From Algoriphagus terrigena DSM 22685 (GTDB lineage Bacteria; Bacteroidota; Bacteroidia; Cytophagales; Cyclobacteriaceae), in the NCBI RefSeq assembly GCF_000429445.1, contig NZ_KE386904.1, positions 62,001 through 126,000 on the forward strand: a stretch of 64,000 nt of DNA, read 5' to 3'. The translations under genes were made by a program, and so were the position numbers. Each line of letters begins with the position of its first letter. The stretch's first letter is position 1. The notes below the pieces were generated by a model. The model searched no databases. It was given only the letters and a program-made list of their open reading frames with translations, and had not been told where the DNA came from. This document shows, in pieces, positions 42,870 through 52,007 of this stretch.

Positions 42870-44681
42870 TCACTTATACAGCTTCTCGTGGAGCTTTTTG
42901 AGCTCCTCCGTCGGGATCTTGATGATCTTTCGGTCATAGGTCATGATCCCATTGGTTTCCACTTCCACGTCGGTCGTCTGCGTGTAGATTGCGGCAGCCA
43001 AGCCTTTTGGAATCAGTTCCGCTAAGTCCTCAATCAGGATCGCATAGCGGGATTTCAACTCCTCCATCGTAGTAAAGCTCTGATAGCCCCAGTTATCCTT
43101 CAGCTGCCAAGTATGCCCTTCGATGGGCAAGCCTAAGCCCCCATATTCACCCAAGACCAAGATAGATTGGCTTCCAAAGATCGCCGGATCGGGCATCACG
43201 GGGTCGGGATAGTTATGTAAATCCATGATGTCGCCGACGATCTGTGTCCCTTCCATCTCGAAGTTTCCACCGCTTGCGCTGTTGATCAATCGACTTGCGT
43301 CTAGTTCCTTGGTCAGATTGACGATCTCCGTTGTTTTGAACTGACCCCAAGCTTCATTGAACGGAACCCAAACCACAATGGACGGGAAAAACCTAAACTC
43401 GCTGATGATCTCTTTCCACTCAGTCTTGAATATTTCCTCTGACTCGGGAGTGCGCTCTTTATTCATCCCTTCACGGATGATCCCCGGTCGGACTTCCCAG
43501 CGATTGCCCATATCGCCGCTTGGCATATCCTGCCACACCAGCATCCCAAGCTTGTCCGCATGGTAATACCAGCGCGCCGGCTCCACCTTCACATGCTTTC
43601 GGATCATATTGAAGCCCATTTCTTTGGTCTTTTCAATGTCAAAAAGAAGCGCCTCGTCCGTCGGTGCAGTGTAGAGTCCATCAGGCCACCAGCCTTGATC
43701 AAGTGGGCCATATTGAAAGAGCGGCTTTCCGTTCAGAAACATTCGTTGATGACCGTCCGCTCCCTTGGCCATTCGGATATCGCGGTAAGCTGCATACGAT
43801 TTGACTTCTTCGATGAGTTTTTTTCCTTGGAAAAGCTTGATCGAAACTTCGTAAAGCGTCGGCGAATCCGGTGACCAAGCTTTCGGATTTTCGATTTTTA
43901 CCGGAGCAGGTTTGTTGGCTTTGGCCCGGAAGGAGGCGATTACTTCACCCGCTTCCAGAATACTCACCTCTACTTCTTGACCTTCTTGTGAATTTTCGAC
44001 CTCTGGATAAAAGACCTGAACACCATTCTCCCAATCGGTCTGCGAATAGCTGGATGCGATAAACGATTCGGATACAGTCTCCAACCAGACGGTCTGCCAG
44101 ATCCCGGTCACCGGAGTGTACCAGATTCCTTTCGGTTCTTTGACTTGCTTGCCTCTTGGCTGTGGTCCGGAGTCGCTAGGGTCCCATACTCTTACCCGGA
44201 TTTTTTGAGATTTTCCCTTGACCAAATGATCCGTAATGTCAAAGCTGAATCCGTCAAACCCGCCCTGATGTTTTCCAACCTGTTTATCGTTTACCCACAC
44301 TTCCGCTTCCCAGTCTACTGCTCCAAAATTGAGCATGATCCGCTTTCCTTTTCTATCCAAGCTCAAATCAAAGGTACGCTCATACCAGAGCTCGTTGTCC
44401 GGACCGACAGTCGTCTGGACGCCTGACAGAAGGGATTCGACGGCAAAGGGAACGGTTATTTTTCCCGCGAATCCCGATTCTGGGCTGCTTCCCTTGGGTA
44501 AAATCGCAAAGTCCCATCTGCCGTTCAGATTTTGCCAAGCACTGCGAACCAGCTGGGGTCGGGGGTATTCCGGAAGTGGGGCTGAAGGGTTCATTTCCTC
44601 GGCCCAAGGCGTTTTCAGGGTATTCTGAGCATAGCTCCCAATGCAAAGTGAGAAAAATGCAAAAAAGAAAATTGATCGCAT
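42870..44681 (-). CDS. Secreted glycoside hydrolase family 2 enzyme (beta-galactosidase/glucuronidase-like)
   Basis: 603 residues from the ATG at 44681, whose signal peptide is MRSIFFFAFFSLCIGSYAQ. The order is sugar-binding jelly roll (about 25-200), Ig-like domain (205-305) and TIM barrel (310-603). The general acid/base is Glu443 in VPFNEAWGQ; the nucleophile is Glu512 in LGEYGGLG. Substrate not set by sequence: beta-galactoside, -mannoside or -glucuronide are all possible. The upstream gene ends 26 bases away and is probably a partner. Confidence 0.88.
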   Translation of the reverse strand: MRSIFFFAFFSLCIGSYAQNTLKTPWAEEMNPSAPLPEYPRPQLVRSAWQNLNGRWDFAILPKGSSPESGFAGKITVPFAVESLLSGVQTTVGPDNELWYERTFDLSLDRKGKRIMLNFGAVDWEAEVWVNDKQVGKHQGGFDGFSFDITDHLVKGKSQKIRVRVWDPSDSGPQPRGKQVKEPKGIWYTPVTGIWQTVWLETVSESFIASSYSQTDWENGVQVFYPEVENSQEGQEVEVSILEAGEVIASFRAKANKPAPVKIENPKAWSPDSPTLYEVSIKLFQGKKLIEEVKSYAAYRDIRMAKGADGHQRMFLNGKPLFQYGPLDQGWWPDGLYTAPTDEALLFDIEKTKEMGFNMIRKHVKVEPARWYYHADKLGMLVWQDMPSGDMGNRWEVRPGIIREGMNKERTPESEEIFKTEWKEIISEFRFFPSIVVWVPFNEAWGQFKTTEIVNLTKELDASRLINSASGGNFEMEGTQIVGDIMDLHNYPDPVMPDPAIFGSQSILVLGEYGGLGLPIEGHTWQLKDNWGYQSFTTMEELKSRYAILIEDLAELIPKGLAAAIYTQTTDVEVETNGIMTYDRKIIKIPTEELKKLHEKLYK

Positions 44682-44707
44682 ATTGAGTAAGTAAGTGAAC
44701 GCTGAAC

Positions 44708-45559
44708 TTATTGAAAATGAAACCAAAGAACAAGCGGATTTAAAGAATCGGATTTGCTCTTGAGGTTAACTTCAGACGGAGCTTGGGGCAAAAATACTGC
44801 CCGATTTCCAGTCAGATCCAAGAGAAACCCTAGGTCTGAATTGATTTCAGGAAAATTAGAATCTTGACTTTCAGCATTTCTCATTCCAAAAAAAATCCCG
44901 GGAGACTCCGCCCGGACGTCCACTGTGACAGACTCAAACTCGAGTTTCACGGATTGGATTGGTTGAAAAAAAACATTCTGCTTTTGTTCGACTGGCGGCT
45001 CAGAATGGCCAAAGGGCATGTAGTTTTCATTTTTCCAAACGCCATGCGCCCTGGACGATTGTGGCTGATTTCCCTCCCAGGATATCTGATTCAGTTGATA
45101 GTCCGGATAGTCAAAACCCAACCCAAGCCAACCGTTTGCCACAAAGTTGGATGTCGCGGTCGACGAAGCTTCCAACATCAGTTGACCGCTGGCTAAGACC
45201 GTCCAAGTCAGTGTTGCTGGCCAGGGTTTGTAGGAGGATTGGATCTGAATCGAGCCGTTCTTCAGCTTTTTCCAAGCCACCTTGCTGAACGTACTTTCAT
45301 TTCCCTGCACTCCGGGAGCCTGCGAAAATGGCAAAACGTGCATTCCGACTTTCACTTTATCTAGGGTTCCTTTTGCTTTTCCAAAAACAAAAAGCCTCGA
45401 TCCCACCGACACCTGAAGCTCACTGGTTGACTCCCTAACGGAGATCTGGTCAGCAGCGAAGTATTCCGTGCTGGAAGAGCTGGTCAGGTTTTTGAATATG
45501 GAGTCCTTGCCCAGTCCAAGCGGTAGCAGGAAAATCAAAATAAGGGAGCGGAAGAGCAT
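44708..45559 (-). CDS. Secreted beta-sandwich-like protein of unknown function, upstream of GH2
   Basis: 283 residues with a signal peptide (MLFRSLILIFLLPLGLGKD). Beta-rich with many aromatic residues (WLGLGFDYPDYQLNQISWEG, then WKNENYMPFGHS). It has no catalytic motif that I recognise. Position and export suggest a carbohydrate-binding or accessory role for the GH2 enzyme, or a detached domain of a longer GH2-like protein. That is inference. Confidence 0.6.
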   Translation of the reverse strand: MLFRSLILIFLLPLGLGKDSIFKNLTSSSSTEYFAADQISVRESTSELQVSVGSRLFVFGKAKGTLDKVKVGMHVLPFSQAPGVQGNESTFSKVAWKKLKNGSIQIQSSYKPWPATLTWTVLASGQLMLEASSTATSNFVANGWLGLGFDYPDYQLNQISWEGNQPQSSRAHGVWKNENYMPFGHSEPPVEQKQNVFFQPIQSVKLEFESVTVDVRAESPGIFFGMRNAESQDSNFPEINSDLGFLLDLTGNRAVFLPQAPSEVNLKSKSDSLNPLVLWFHFQ

Positions 45560-45739
45560 ATTCTCCTAAATCAGGGCAATTTCTGTCAGAAAGCAAATTC
45601 TACACAACTATATAAAAATCAATTCAAAACAAAAACACCACAAAGATTGGAATTAAAATTGTTCCCGATCATCGGCCGAGTAGTCTGGCAAATTTTGACA
45701 TTTTGTATATCTTAGAACCACACTGAAATTTTTAAAGAA

Positions 45740-47470
45740 ATGAGTTTAATCGACCCTGCTATCCTAAGCAAAGCCCAAAGCTGGCTGGATGGAAATGTGG
45801 ATGCTGACACCAAAGCATCCATCAAGAAACTGATAAGTGAAAACCCGACGGAATTGGTGGATTCTTTCTATCAGGATCTGGAGTTTGGCACAGGCGGATT
45901 GAGAGGGCTGATGGGAGTCGGCACCAACCGGATGAATGTCTACACCATCGGCATGGCTACCCAGGGGCTGGCAAATTACCTGCTGCAGTCTTTCCCCGGA
46001 CAGGAGATCAAAGTCGCGATCACTCACGACTGTCGGATCAATAACACGCTCTTTGCGACGACGACTGCAAATGTCCTGACTGCGAACGGGATCAAGGTTC
46101 TTTATTTCAGAGAGATGAGACCTACACCGATGCTTTCTTTCGCAGTGAGACACTACGGCTGCAAAAGTGGCGTGATGATCACGGCTTCCCACAATCCGAA
46201 AGAGTACAACGGCTACAAGGCGTATTGGGAAGACGGCGCGCAGGTAGTGGCGCCGCACGACACCAACATCATCAAGGAAGTGCAGAAAATCACCTCATTT
46301 GACCAGGTAAACTGGGACAAAAACGACGCGCTATTCCAGTACATCGAAGAAGATTTTGACGCGATCTATCTTGATCTGGTGAAGGCTTTGAGCCTCTCTC
46401 CAGACGCGATTCAAGCGCAGAAATCCATGCCGATTGTCTTTTCTCCGATCCATGGAGCCTCCGGCAAAATGGTGCCAGCGGCTTTAAAAGCTTACGGATT
46501 TGACAACGTCCATATCGTCAAGGAACAAGCAGAACCGGATGGCACCTTTCCAACTGTGATCTATCCCAACCCTGAGGAAGCGGAAGCGCTGACGATGGCC
46601 GTTGAATTGGGCAAAAAAGTAAAGGCCGAATTGGTACTCGCCTGCGACCCAGACGGAGACCGCTATGCGGCAGTCGTTCCCAATGAAAAGGGAGAATACG
46701 AATTGCTTAACGGCAATCAGACCGGAGCGATGATCAGCTACTACCTGCTCAACAAGTGGAAAGAGGCGGGCAAACTCGACGGAAACCAGTTTATGGTCAA
46801 CACTATCGTGACCACCGAACTGATCAATACGATAGCGGCCGGATTTGGGGTCAAATGCTTCAATGTGTTGACCGGCTTCAAAAATATCGCAGCCATCATC
46901 CTACAACTGGAAGGAAAAGAAACCTTTATCGGCGGCGGAGAGGAATCTTACGGCTATCTGGTCGGAGATTTTGTGAGAGATAAGGATGCGGTAAGCGCCG
47001 CGGCGATCTTTGCAGAGCTAGTCGCCTACTACAAAACCAAAGGGATGAGCGTCATTGACCTGATGGCTAAGATTTATTCGGAATTTGGGTTCTACAAAGA
47101 GTCACTGATCTCAGTGACCAAAAAAGGGAAAGACGGCGCCGAGCAGATCCAGGCCTTGATGAATGGATTCCGAACCAATCCACCATCCCAAATGAACGGC
47201 GTCGATGTAGAGCGTGTCGTGGATGTGAAAAACTCGACCATCACTCACGTCAAGTCCGGCAAAGTTGAAAAACTGGACATGGACAAGTCCAACGTAATGC
47301 AATTCTACCTCGCTGACGGCAGCAAGATCTCTGCCCGTCCATCCGGTACCGAGCCAAAGATCAAGTATTACTTCTCAGTCAACGAGCCTCTCTCCGCTCC
47401 TTCTGATTATCGGAATGTAGAGGCAAAATTGGCAGAAAGACTGGAAGGTTTGAAAAACTACTTCAGCTAA
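45740..47470 (+). CDS. Phosphoglucomutase/phosphomannomutase (alpha-D-phosphohexomutase)
   Basis: 576 residues. The active-site serine is Ser150 in TASHNPKEYNGYK. The metal loop is ACDPDGDRYA, the sugar-binding loop GGGEESYGYL, and the phosphate-binding loop RPSGTEPKIKYYFS near the C-terminus. The length fits the longer PGM2-like branch (phosphopentomutase or glucose-1,6-bisphosphate type). It interconverts 1- and 6-phosphosugars for glycogen, envelope or pentose metabolism. Confidence 0.92.
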   Translation: MSLIDPAILSKAQSWLDGNVDADTKASIKKLISENPTELVDSFYQDLEFGTGGLRGLMGVGTNRMNVYTIGMATQGLANYLLQSFPGQEIKVAITHDCRINNTLFATTTANVLTANGIKVLYFREMRPTPMLSFAVRHYGCKSGVMITASHNPKEYNGYKAYWEDGAQVVAPHDTNIIKEVQKITSFDQVNWDKNDALFQYIEEDFDAIYLDLVKALSLSPDAIQAQKSMPIVFSPIHGASGKMVPAALKAYGFDNVHIVKEQAEPDGTFPTVIYPNPEEAEALTMAVELGKKVKAELVLACDPDGDRYAAVVPNEKGEYELLNGNQTGAMISYYLLNKWKEAGKLDGNQFMVNTIVTTELINTIAAGFGVKCFNVLTGFKNIAAIILQLEGKETFIGGGEESYGYLVGDFVRDKDAVSAAAIFAELVAYYKTKGMSVIDLMAKIYSEFGFYKESLISVTKKGKDGAEQIQALMNGFRTNPPSQMNGVDVERVVDVKNSTITHVKSGKVEKLDMDKSNVMQFYLADGSKISARPSGTEPKIKYYFSVNEPLSAPSDYRNVEAKLAERLEGLKNYFS

Positions 47471-47490
47471 TCAAATTCAAACCATAAAAT

Positions 47491-47521
47491 CGAAAGCACC
47501 GGGAGATCGGTGCTTTTTTTT
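47491..47521 (+). terminator. Terminator of the phosphohexomutase gene
   Basis: Stem AAAGCACC / GGTGCTTT (47493-47500, 47509-47516) with an 8-base loop and a long T run. Confidence 0.9.
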
Positions 47522-47551
47522 TGAGCTTTTGCAAAACAGGAATCAATTCGA

Positions 47552-48496
47552 TTATTCTTTGCCGATGTGAACGATGGCATCTCCGACATTGATCACCGGA
47601 TTGTTGTTGAGTCCGATCACATGACCATTTGTGGTTGCTTTCACAGGCACAATCACCTGGCCGTAAGGATCTGATATCCGGGCAATAATCTGTCCTTTTC
47701 TCACCGAATCTCCGAGCTTCACCGAAGAATAGAAAATCCCGGAAGCTCTGGCACGCGTCCATTCGCTTTCTTTCAGGATAATGGTTTCCTGCGCTGCCGG
47801 AGGGAATTCCAGCATCTCCAAAAAATTCAACAATCGCTTGGTCCCGCTGATTCCCTCTTCAATTGCGTAATTGTCAAGACGCATCGACTCCCCACCTTCA
47901 AAGACCAAAATATGCTTCCTGGCCTTATAGGCTGTCTTTCTGAAAGATTTCTCAATCGGCTTTGAGTTGACGATAAAATGCGTCCCAAAGGCCTTAGCCA
48001 GATCCAAGCCCACTTTGTCTTTGAAGTCCACCCGAATTTGCGGGTGATTGCTAAGCATCCTTCCTCCCGTGTGGAAATCAATTCCAAAGTCGATCTGTGG
48101 GATGATCTCCTCATTGAGAATGTAGGCAATGCGGGAGGCCAGCGAGCCTTTCTTGCTTCCGGGAAAACTCCGGTTCAGATCTCTTCCGTCCGGAAATGTG
48201 CGGCTGTTGGATAGAAATCCGTAAATGTTCACCAGTGGAATGATAATGAGCGTCCCCTTCAGCAACTCCAATCCCTGATCAAATTCTTCCAACAGCTTTT
48301 TAGCCGTCACTACCCCGTTGATTTCGTCACCGTGAACGCCTCCTGAGATCAGCACGACAGGACCTTCTTTTTTGGAAGACCGGATAAAAATCGGCAAATC
48401 GATGAGCGTGTGAGTCGGAAGTTTGGCAATGGGCAATTCGATGTTGACTGACTGACCGGGCCTGACGCGGACACCGTTAATCTGAACTTCTTTCAT
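47552..48496 (-). CDS. Succinylglutamate desuccinylase/aspartoacylase-family zinc protein
   Basis: 314 residues with the M14-like zinc site: GVHGDEINGV (first His and Glu), DFHTGG (second His) and a catalytic-Glu candidate in VFEGGES. It also has a C-terminal biotinyl-like beta-barrel (SDPYGQVIVPVKATTNGHVIG). The family hydrolyses N-acyl amino acids or amide-linked small molecules. Substrate unknown; nothing around it points to a pathway. It is a stand-alone minus-strand gene. Confidence 0.8.
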   Translation of the reverse strand: MKEVQINGVRVRPGQSVNIELPIAKLPTHTLIDLPIFIRSSKKEGPVVLISGGVHGDEINGVVTAKKLLEEFDQGLELLKGTLIIIPLVNIYGFLSNSRTFPDGRDLNRSFPGSKKGSLASRIAYILNEEIIPQIDFGIDFHTGGRMLSNHPQIRVDFKDKVGLDLAKAFGTHFIVNSKPIEKSFRKTAYKARKHILVFEGGESMRLDNYAIEEGISGTKRLLNFLEMLEFPPAAQETIILKESEWTRARASGIFYSSVKLGDSVRKGQIIARISDPYGQVIVPVKATTNGHVIGLNNNPVINVGDAIVHIGKE

Positions 48497-48573
48497 GAAA
48501 TGGGCTGGCAGATTGGGGTTTCATTTCACATTGGCTCAAAATCTTGCTTATTTCGCAGGACAAGCCAAGGCTC

Positions 48574-49587
48574 ATGAATATACAAGAAAACATTTCTTTA
48601 AAGTCACTCAACACGTTTGGTTTTGACCAAAATGCTCTTTTTTTCACAGCGGCTGACTCCGTAGAAAGCCTAAAATCAGCCTTAACATGGGCTAAGGAAA
48701 AGGAACTTCAAGTGTTAATTCTTGGCGGCGGCAGTAATATTCTTCTCACTCAGGACTTTGTCGGGCTGGTGATCAAAGTAGAGATGAGAGGAATACAGCT
48801 TGTCGGGGAAGACGAAAATCACCTTTGGGTCAAAGTCGGTGCTGGTGAGGTTTGGCATGACTTGGTTTGTTATGCGATCGAAAGAAACTGGGCAGGCATC
48901 GAAAACCTATCCCTCATCCCGGGCACTGTAGGAGCCTCTCCCATGCAAAATATTGGAGCCTATGGTGTGGAGATCAAGGATATTTTCGACAGTCTGGAAG
49001 CCATGAACAGGTCCACGCTGGAGATGGAAACGTTCTCTCATGGGGCCTGTCAGTTTGGCTATCGGGAGAGCGTCTTCAAAAACAAGTTGAAGAATCAGTA
49101 CGTCATCTGCTCGGTTACTTTCAAGCTGAATAAGAGCCCGAATTTTCAGGTAGAATACGGCGCTATTCAGGATGTTTTGAGACAAAAAGGAATCGAAAAG
49201 CTTACAATCAACGCGGTCAGCGAAGCGGTGATCGAGATACGCCAGTCCAAGCTCCCAGATCCAAGAGTGATCGGAAATGCGGGTTCTTTCTTCAAAAACC
49301 CAACAATCCCCCAAAATCAATACGCCGACTTACAGGCTAGATTCCCGGGAATCCCAGGATACCCAAGCGAGGCTGGAGTAAAAGTCCCGGCGGGCTGGCT
49401 CATTGAGCAGGCCGGCTGGAAAGGGTTTAAGTCCGGAGATGTCGGTGTCCACGCCAAACAGGCCTTAGTCTTGGTCAACTATGGAGATGGGCACGGGTCG
49501 GAGGTCAGGGTTTTGTCCGAACAAATTCGGCAATCAATCCGGGAGAAATTCGGGATTGAGCTCAGCCCCGAGGTGAATTTTATTTAA
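48574..49587 (+). CDS. murB: UDP-N-acetylenolpyruvoylglucosamine reductase
   Basis: The second committed step of peptidoglycan precursor synthesis, FAD-dependent and using NADPH. 337 residues from the ATG at 48574. FAD-binding strand VLILGGGSNILL, catalytic-loop GYRESVFK, general-acid serine in GNAGSFFKNP, and the type I ending with GWLIEQAGWKG. The stop overlaps the minus-strand deaminase gene by four bases. Confidence 0.93.
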   Translation: MNIQENISLKSLNTFGFDQNALFFTAADSVESLKSALTWAKEKELQVLILGGGSNILLTQDFVGLVIKVEMRGIQLVGEDENHLWVKVGAGEVWHDLVCYAIERNWAGIENLSLIPGTVGASPMQNIGAYGVEIKDIFDSLEAMNRSTLEMETFSHGACQFGYRESVFKNKLKNQYVICSVTFKLNKSPNFQVEYGAIQDVLRQKGIEKLTINAVSEAVIEIRQSKLPDPRVIGNAGSFFKNPTIPQNQYADLQARFPGIPGYPSEAGVKVPAGWLIEQAGWKGFKSGDVGVHAKQALVLVNYGDGHGSEVRVLSEQIRQSIREKFGIELSPEVNFI

Positions 49588-50066
49588 ACCAAATGATCGT
49601 AAGTCACCAGTTCCTTTGAATACTTTTCGACCTCTACTCCGAATTTTCGAAGAAAATCCACGCCTTCATCGCTTCCTATTCCTTTGTATTCAGCGTAGGA
49701 AAACAGGTAAACCACTTTAGAAATCCCCATTGAAAAGATGATCCTCGAGCAGGCGAGGCATGGGGACAAAGTCACATAGAGCGTCGAACCGTCTACCGAA
49801 GTGTTATTTTTTACCGCGTAGAGAATGGCATTCTGCTCAGCGTGAAGAGCCAGCGAGCAGCTTCCCTTGCTGTCACGGGCACATCCTGATTCAGGAAACT
49901 CCACGTCACAATTGTGCGTACCGGCTGGTGGGCCGTTATATCCGATGGAAATAATCCGGGTATCCTTGGTCAAAACTGCCCCCACATGCTTCTTGATGCA
50001 ATGCGAACGCTTGGCAAGATTAACCGCCAGTTCCATGAAAATATCGTCAAAATCAGGCTTGCTCAT
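49584..50066 (-). CDS. dCMP/cytidine deaminase-family protein
   Basis: 160 residues with the zinc site: His75 and Glu77 (LALHAEQNA), Cys103 and Cys106 (SPCLACSR). An insert with two extra cysteines (HNCDVEFPESGCARDSKGSC) and an ending typical of dCMP deaminase support dCMP to dUMP conversion. It could alternatively act on ComEB-like substrates. It shares its stop with murB, and a minus-strand TATTTTTG lies about 15 bases upstream of its ATG. Confidence 0.85.
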   Translation of the reverse strand: MSKPDFDDIFMELAVNLAKRSHCIKKHVGAVLTKDTRIISIGYNGPPAGTHNCDVEFPESGCARDSKGSCSLALHAEQNAILYAVKNNTSVDGSTLYVTLSPCLACSRIIFSMGISKVVYLFSYAEYKGIGSDEGVDFLRKFGVEVEKYSKELVTYDHLV

Positions 50067-50172
50067 GAAAATGAATTTGGCAAAAATAACAATCCTGCCC
50101 GGTGTGGGGAAATTTTCTGAATAAAGGCTTCTATTTTTCCGTTAAGGAAGAAAAACTATCTTCAGTCATTCT

Positions 50173-50772
50173 ATGAGGTTCCAAATCATAAATCAACCCA
50201 ACGTAAAGCGGAAAATCCAGCACCTACTCGGCATCACAACTCTTATTCTTGCCACTTCCTGCAGTTCGATAGAAGTGTTCAAGGAAAACACCGAGATCCC
50301 GCTCGCCCGTCCCTACCAGACCTTTGTCATCATCAACGAAGAAGTCGGAATGAAGGGCTTTTCCTCCCAGTTTCTGGATGAGGTGGTCCAGATTCAGATT
50401 CGGGAGACTTTAGAAGAGGCCGGCCTGAAATACGATTCAAAACAGCCGGATTTGGTGATTCGCTACAATTCCAATGAAGATTCGCGACAGCGCGAAACAG
50501 TAAGTAACAACAACCCCTATCCCTATTGGGGTTATAGGGTCTACGATCCCTGGCGATACAACCCCTACAACACCACGACTGTCTCGACCAGCAACTATGA
50601 ACTACTGCAAGTCATCGTTGATTTCATAGACCCCGCGCAGGACAAATTTCTGATGACACTGACAGGCGTCACAGAGGTCACCAATCCAAAGTATAAACAA
50701 AAAAAGGTAGAGAAAGCCCTAGACGCGGTGCTGAGCTCATTTCTGAGCCAGAATAAGTCGGATCAAAAATAA
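50173..50772 (+). CDS. DUF4136 lipoprotein
   Basis: 199 residues with lipobox ILATSCSS. The body is the DUF4136 fold, with Tyr-rich Pro-containing stretches (NPYPYWGYRVYDPW) and an Asn/Thr-rich loop. Role unknown; these are probably periplasmic stress or envelope proteins. The DUF962 gene starts one base after its stop. Confidence 0.8.
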   Translation: MRFQIINQPNVKRKIQHLLGITTLILATSCSSIEVFKENTEIPLARPYQTFVIINEEVGMKGFSSQFLDEVVQIQIRETLEEAGLKYDSKQPDLVIRYNSNEDSRQRETVSNNNPYPYWGYRVYDPWRYNPYNTTTVSTSNYELLQVIVDFIDPAQDKFLMTLTGVTEVTNPKYKQKKVEKALDAVLSSFLSQNKSDQK

Positions 50773-50773
50773 A

Positions 50774-51085
50774 ATGGACAAGCGATACAGAACGCTCAAG
50801 GAATTCTATCCCCATTATCTGGAGGAGCATCGGCACCCCATTTCCCGGGTTCTCCATTTCGTAGGGACTGGCTTGCTGTTCGTTATTCTTGGTGCATCCG
50901 TCTTTTCTGGAAATTATATATGGCTGATTTCCATCCCGTTGGTAGGGTACGGCTTTGCTTGGATGGGTCATTTCTTTTTTGAAAAAAACAAACCCGCAAC
51001 CTTCCAATACCCGCTGTTCAGCTTAGCTTCTGACTTCATTTTATTTTTTGAGCTGCTGGTGGGGAAAGAAAAATTCCGAGGCTGA
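50774..51085 (+). CDS. DUF962/Mpo1-like membrane protein
   Basis: 103 residues. The family motifs HYLEEHRHPISRVLHF and WMGHFFFEKNKPATFQYP carry the histidines that bind iron in yeast Mpo1, a 2-hydroxy-fatty-acid dioxygenase. There are two hydrophobic segments between them. A fatty-acid alpha-oxidation role is likely by family. Co-transcribed with the DUF4136 gene. Confidence 0.85.
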   Translation: MDKRYRTLKEFYPHYLEEHRHPISRVLHFVGTGLLFVILGASVFSGNYIWLISIPLVGYGFAWMGHFFFEKNKPATFQYPLFSLASDFILFFELLVGKEKFRG

Positions 51086-51126
51086 AACTAATTTATTTGA
51101 ATCTGCCGATTTTTTATGGCAGAGGA

Positions 51127-51157
51127 TTTGCAGTTGATAGATTTAATTATACTTTTG
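51127..51157 (+). promoter_or_regulatory. Bacteroidota-type promoter for the CheY-like gene
   Basis: TTTG at 51127-51130, a 19-base spacer, then TACTTTTG at 51150-51157: every fixed position fits. The receiver ATG at 51200 would lie about 35-40 bases downstream of the start of transcription. Confidence 0.75.
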
Positions 51158-51199
51158 TATAGTTAATTATGTATTTCATTACGGAATTTTTGCATTTTG

Positions 51200-51556
51200 A
51201 TGCTAACAATTGTTCTCATAGACGACGATCCCATCAGCACTTTTGTGACTGAAAAACTGATCTCCAAAAATGTAAAGGAGCCGTGTCAGTTTTTCAAGTA
51301 CCAGAGTGCGAAGCTTGCCCTTGAGGAAATCAACGGCATCCGACCCAACTATCTCTTTCTGGATCTGAACATGCCGGAAATGAACGGATGGGACTTTCTC
51401 GATCGCTTCAAACCAGAGTACCAAGATGCCCAGATATACATTTTGAGCAGTTCTGTGGACGAAAGAGACATCTCCAAAGCAAGCCAATACCTCCTCGTCA
51501 AAGAGTATCTATCAAAGCCGCTGATCAAGAAATACATCAAGACGATCTTTAACTGA
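51200..51556 (+). CDS. CheY-like single-domain response regulator
   Basis: 118 residues, only a receiver domain. The acidic pocket is IDDDPIST, the phospho-acceptor Asp is in LFLDLNMPEMNGW, and the switch Lys is in LSKPL. The ATG at 51200 is preferred over the TTG directly before it. No kinase is adjacent, so it may receive phosphate from a distant hybrid kinase. Its stop is inside the arm of a terminator hairpin. Confidence 0.9.
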   Translation: MLTIVLIDDDPISTFVTEKLISKNVKEPCQFFKYQSAKLALEEINGIRPNYLFLDLNMPEMNGWDFLDRFKPEYQDAQIYILSSSVDERDISKASQYLLVKEYLSKPLIKKYIKTIFN

Positions 51557-51581
51557 CCTCAAAAAAGTCAGTTTTTTTTTT
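51551..51581 (+). terminator. Terminator of the CheY-like gene
   Basis: Stem AACTGAC / GTCAGTT (51551-51557, 51567-51573) with a 9-base loop and a T run. The 5' arm includes the gene's stop codon. Confidence 0.8.
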
Positions 51582-51612
51582 GCTTCGGCTTTTCATTCCC
51601 GTTCTACTTTTG
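51579..51612 (+). promoter_or_regulatory. Possible promoter in a gene-free region
   Basis: TACTTTTG at 51605-51612 is an exact -7 match. TTTG at 51579-51582 is 22 bases upstream, slightly long, and it arises from the previous terminator's T run, so the -33 part may be coincidental. Confidence 0.4.
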
Positions 51613-52007
51613 CGAAATTGGTATGAGTTGAAATCGTTAGCCCATGCCCAAGAATTATCGGAAACTGACCGAAGCAATCGAGATAACCGCAATAAAGCTG
51701 GCCTGGGGAGCGAGATATTAGGGAGTTTACTTCGGTGAGGGAAGTCGCGGAATTTCGTCCCAACAGCCCACACATTTCACCAAATCGGAAATCCACAGTT
51801 TATGTTGCTGAGAAAATAACTAAAGAAAGGATATCACCAGCTATCTGGATTTCTAGGCGAAAACCCTAAGAAACAAATGGATCAAAGAACACGAGCCGAA
51901 AATTGAATTGGCACCACGAAAAAAATTAAAGTTGCCAGTATTGGTGTAATTGTTTTTTTGGCTTATTTCGTATCAATAAAATCAATAAAACCCCTTTTAA
52001 GACAGCC
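51582..52007. other. Gene-free region of about 430 bases, possible small RNA
   Basis: No protein-like frame. A 67-codon minus frame at 51593-51796 has no family character. The promoter-like site at 51605 would start an RNA near 51620. I see no clear terminator hairpin downstream, nor the tmRNA, RNase P or SRP signature motifs. The content is compatible with an unannotated small RNA or decayed sequence. Confidence 0.35.

Noticed and set aside
51593..51796. 67-codon minus-strand frame in the gene-free region
   Set aside because: No start context, no conserved features; it contains the antisense of the promoter-like site.
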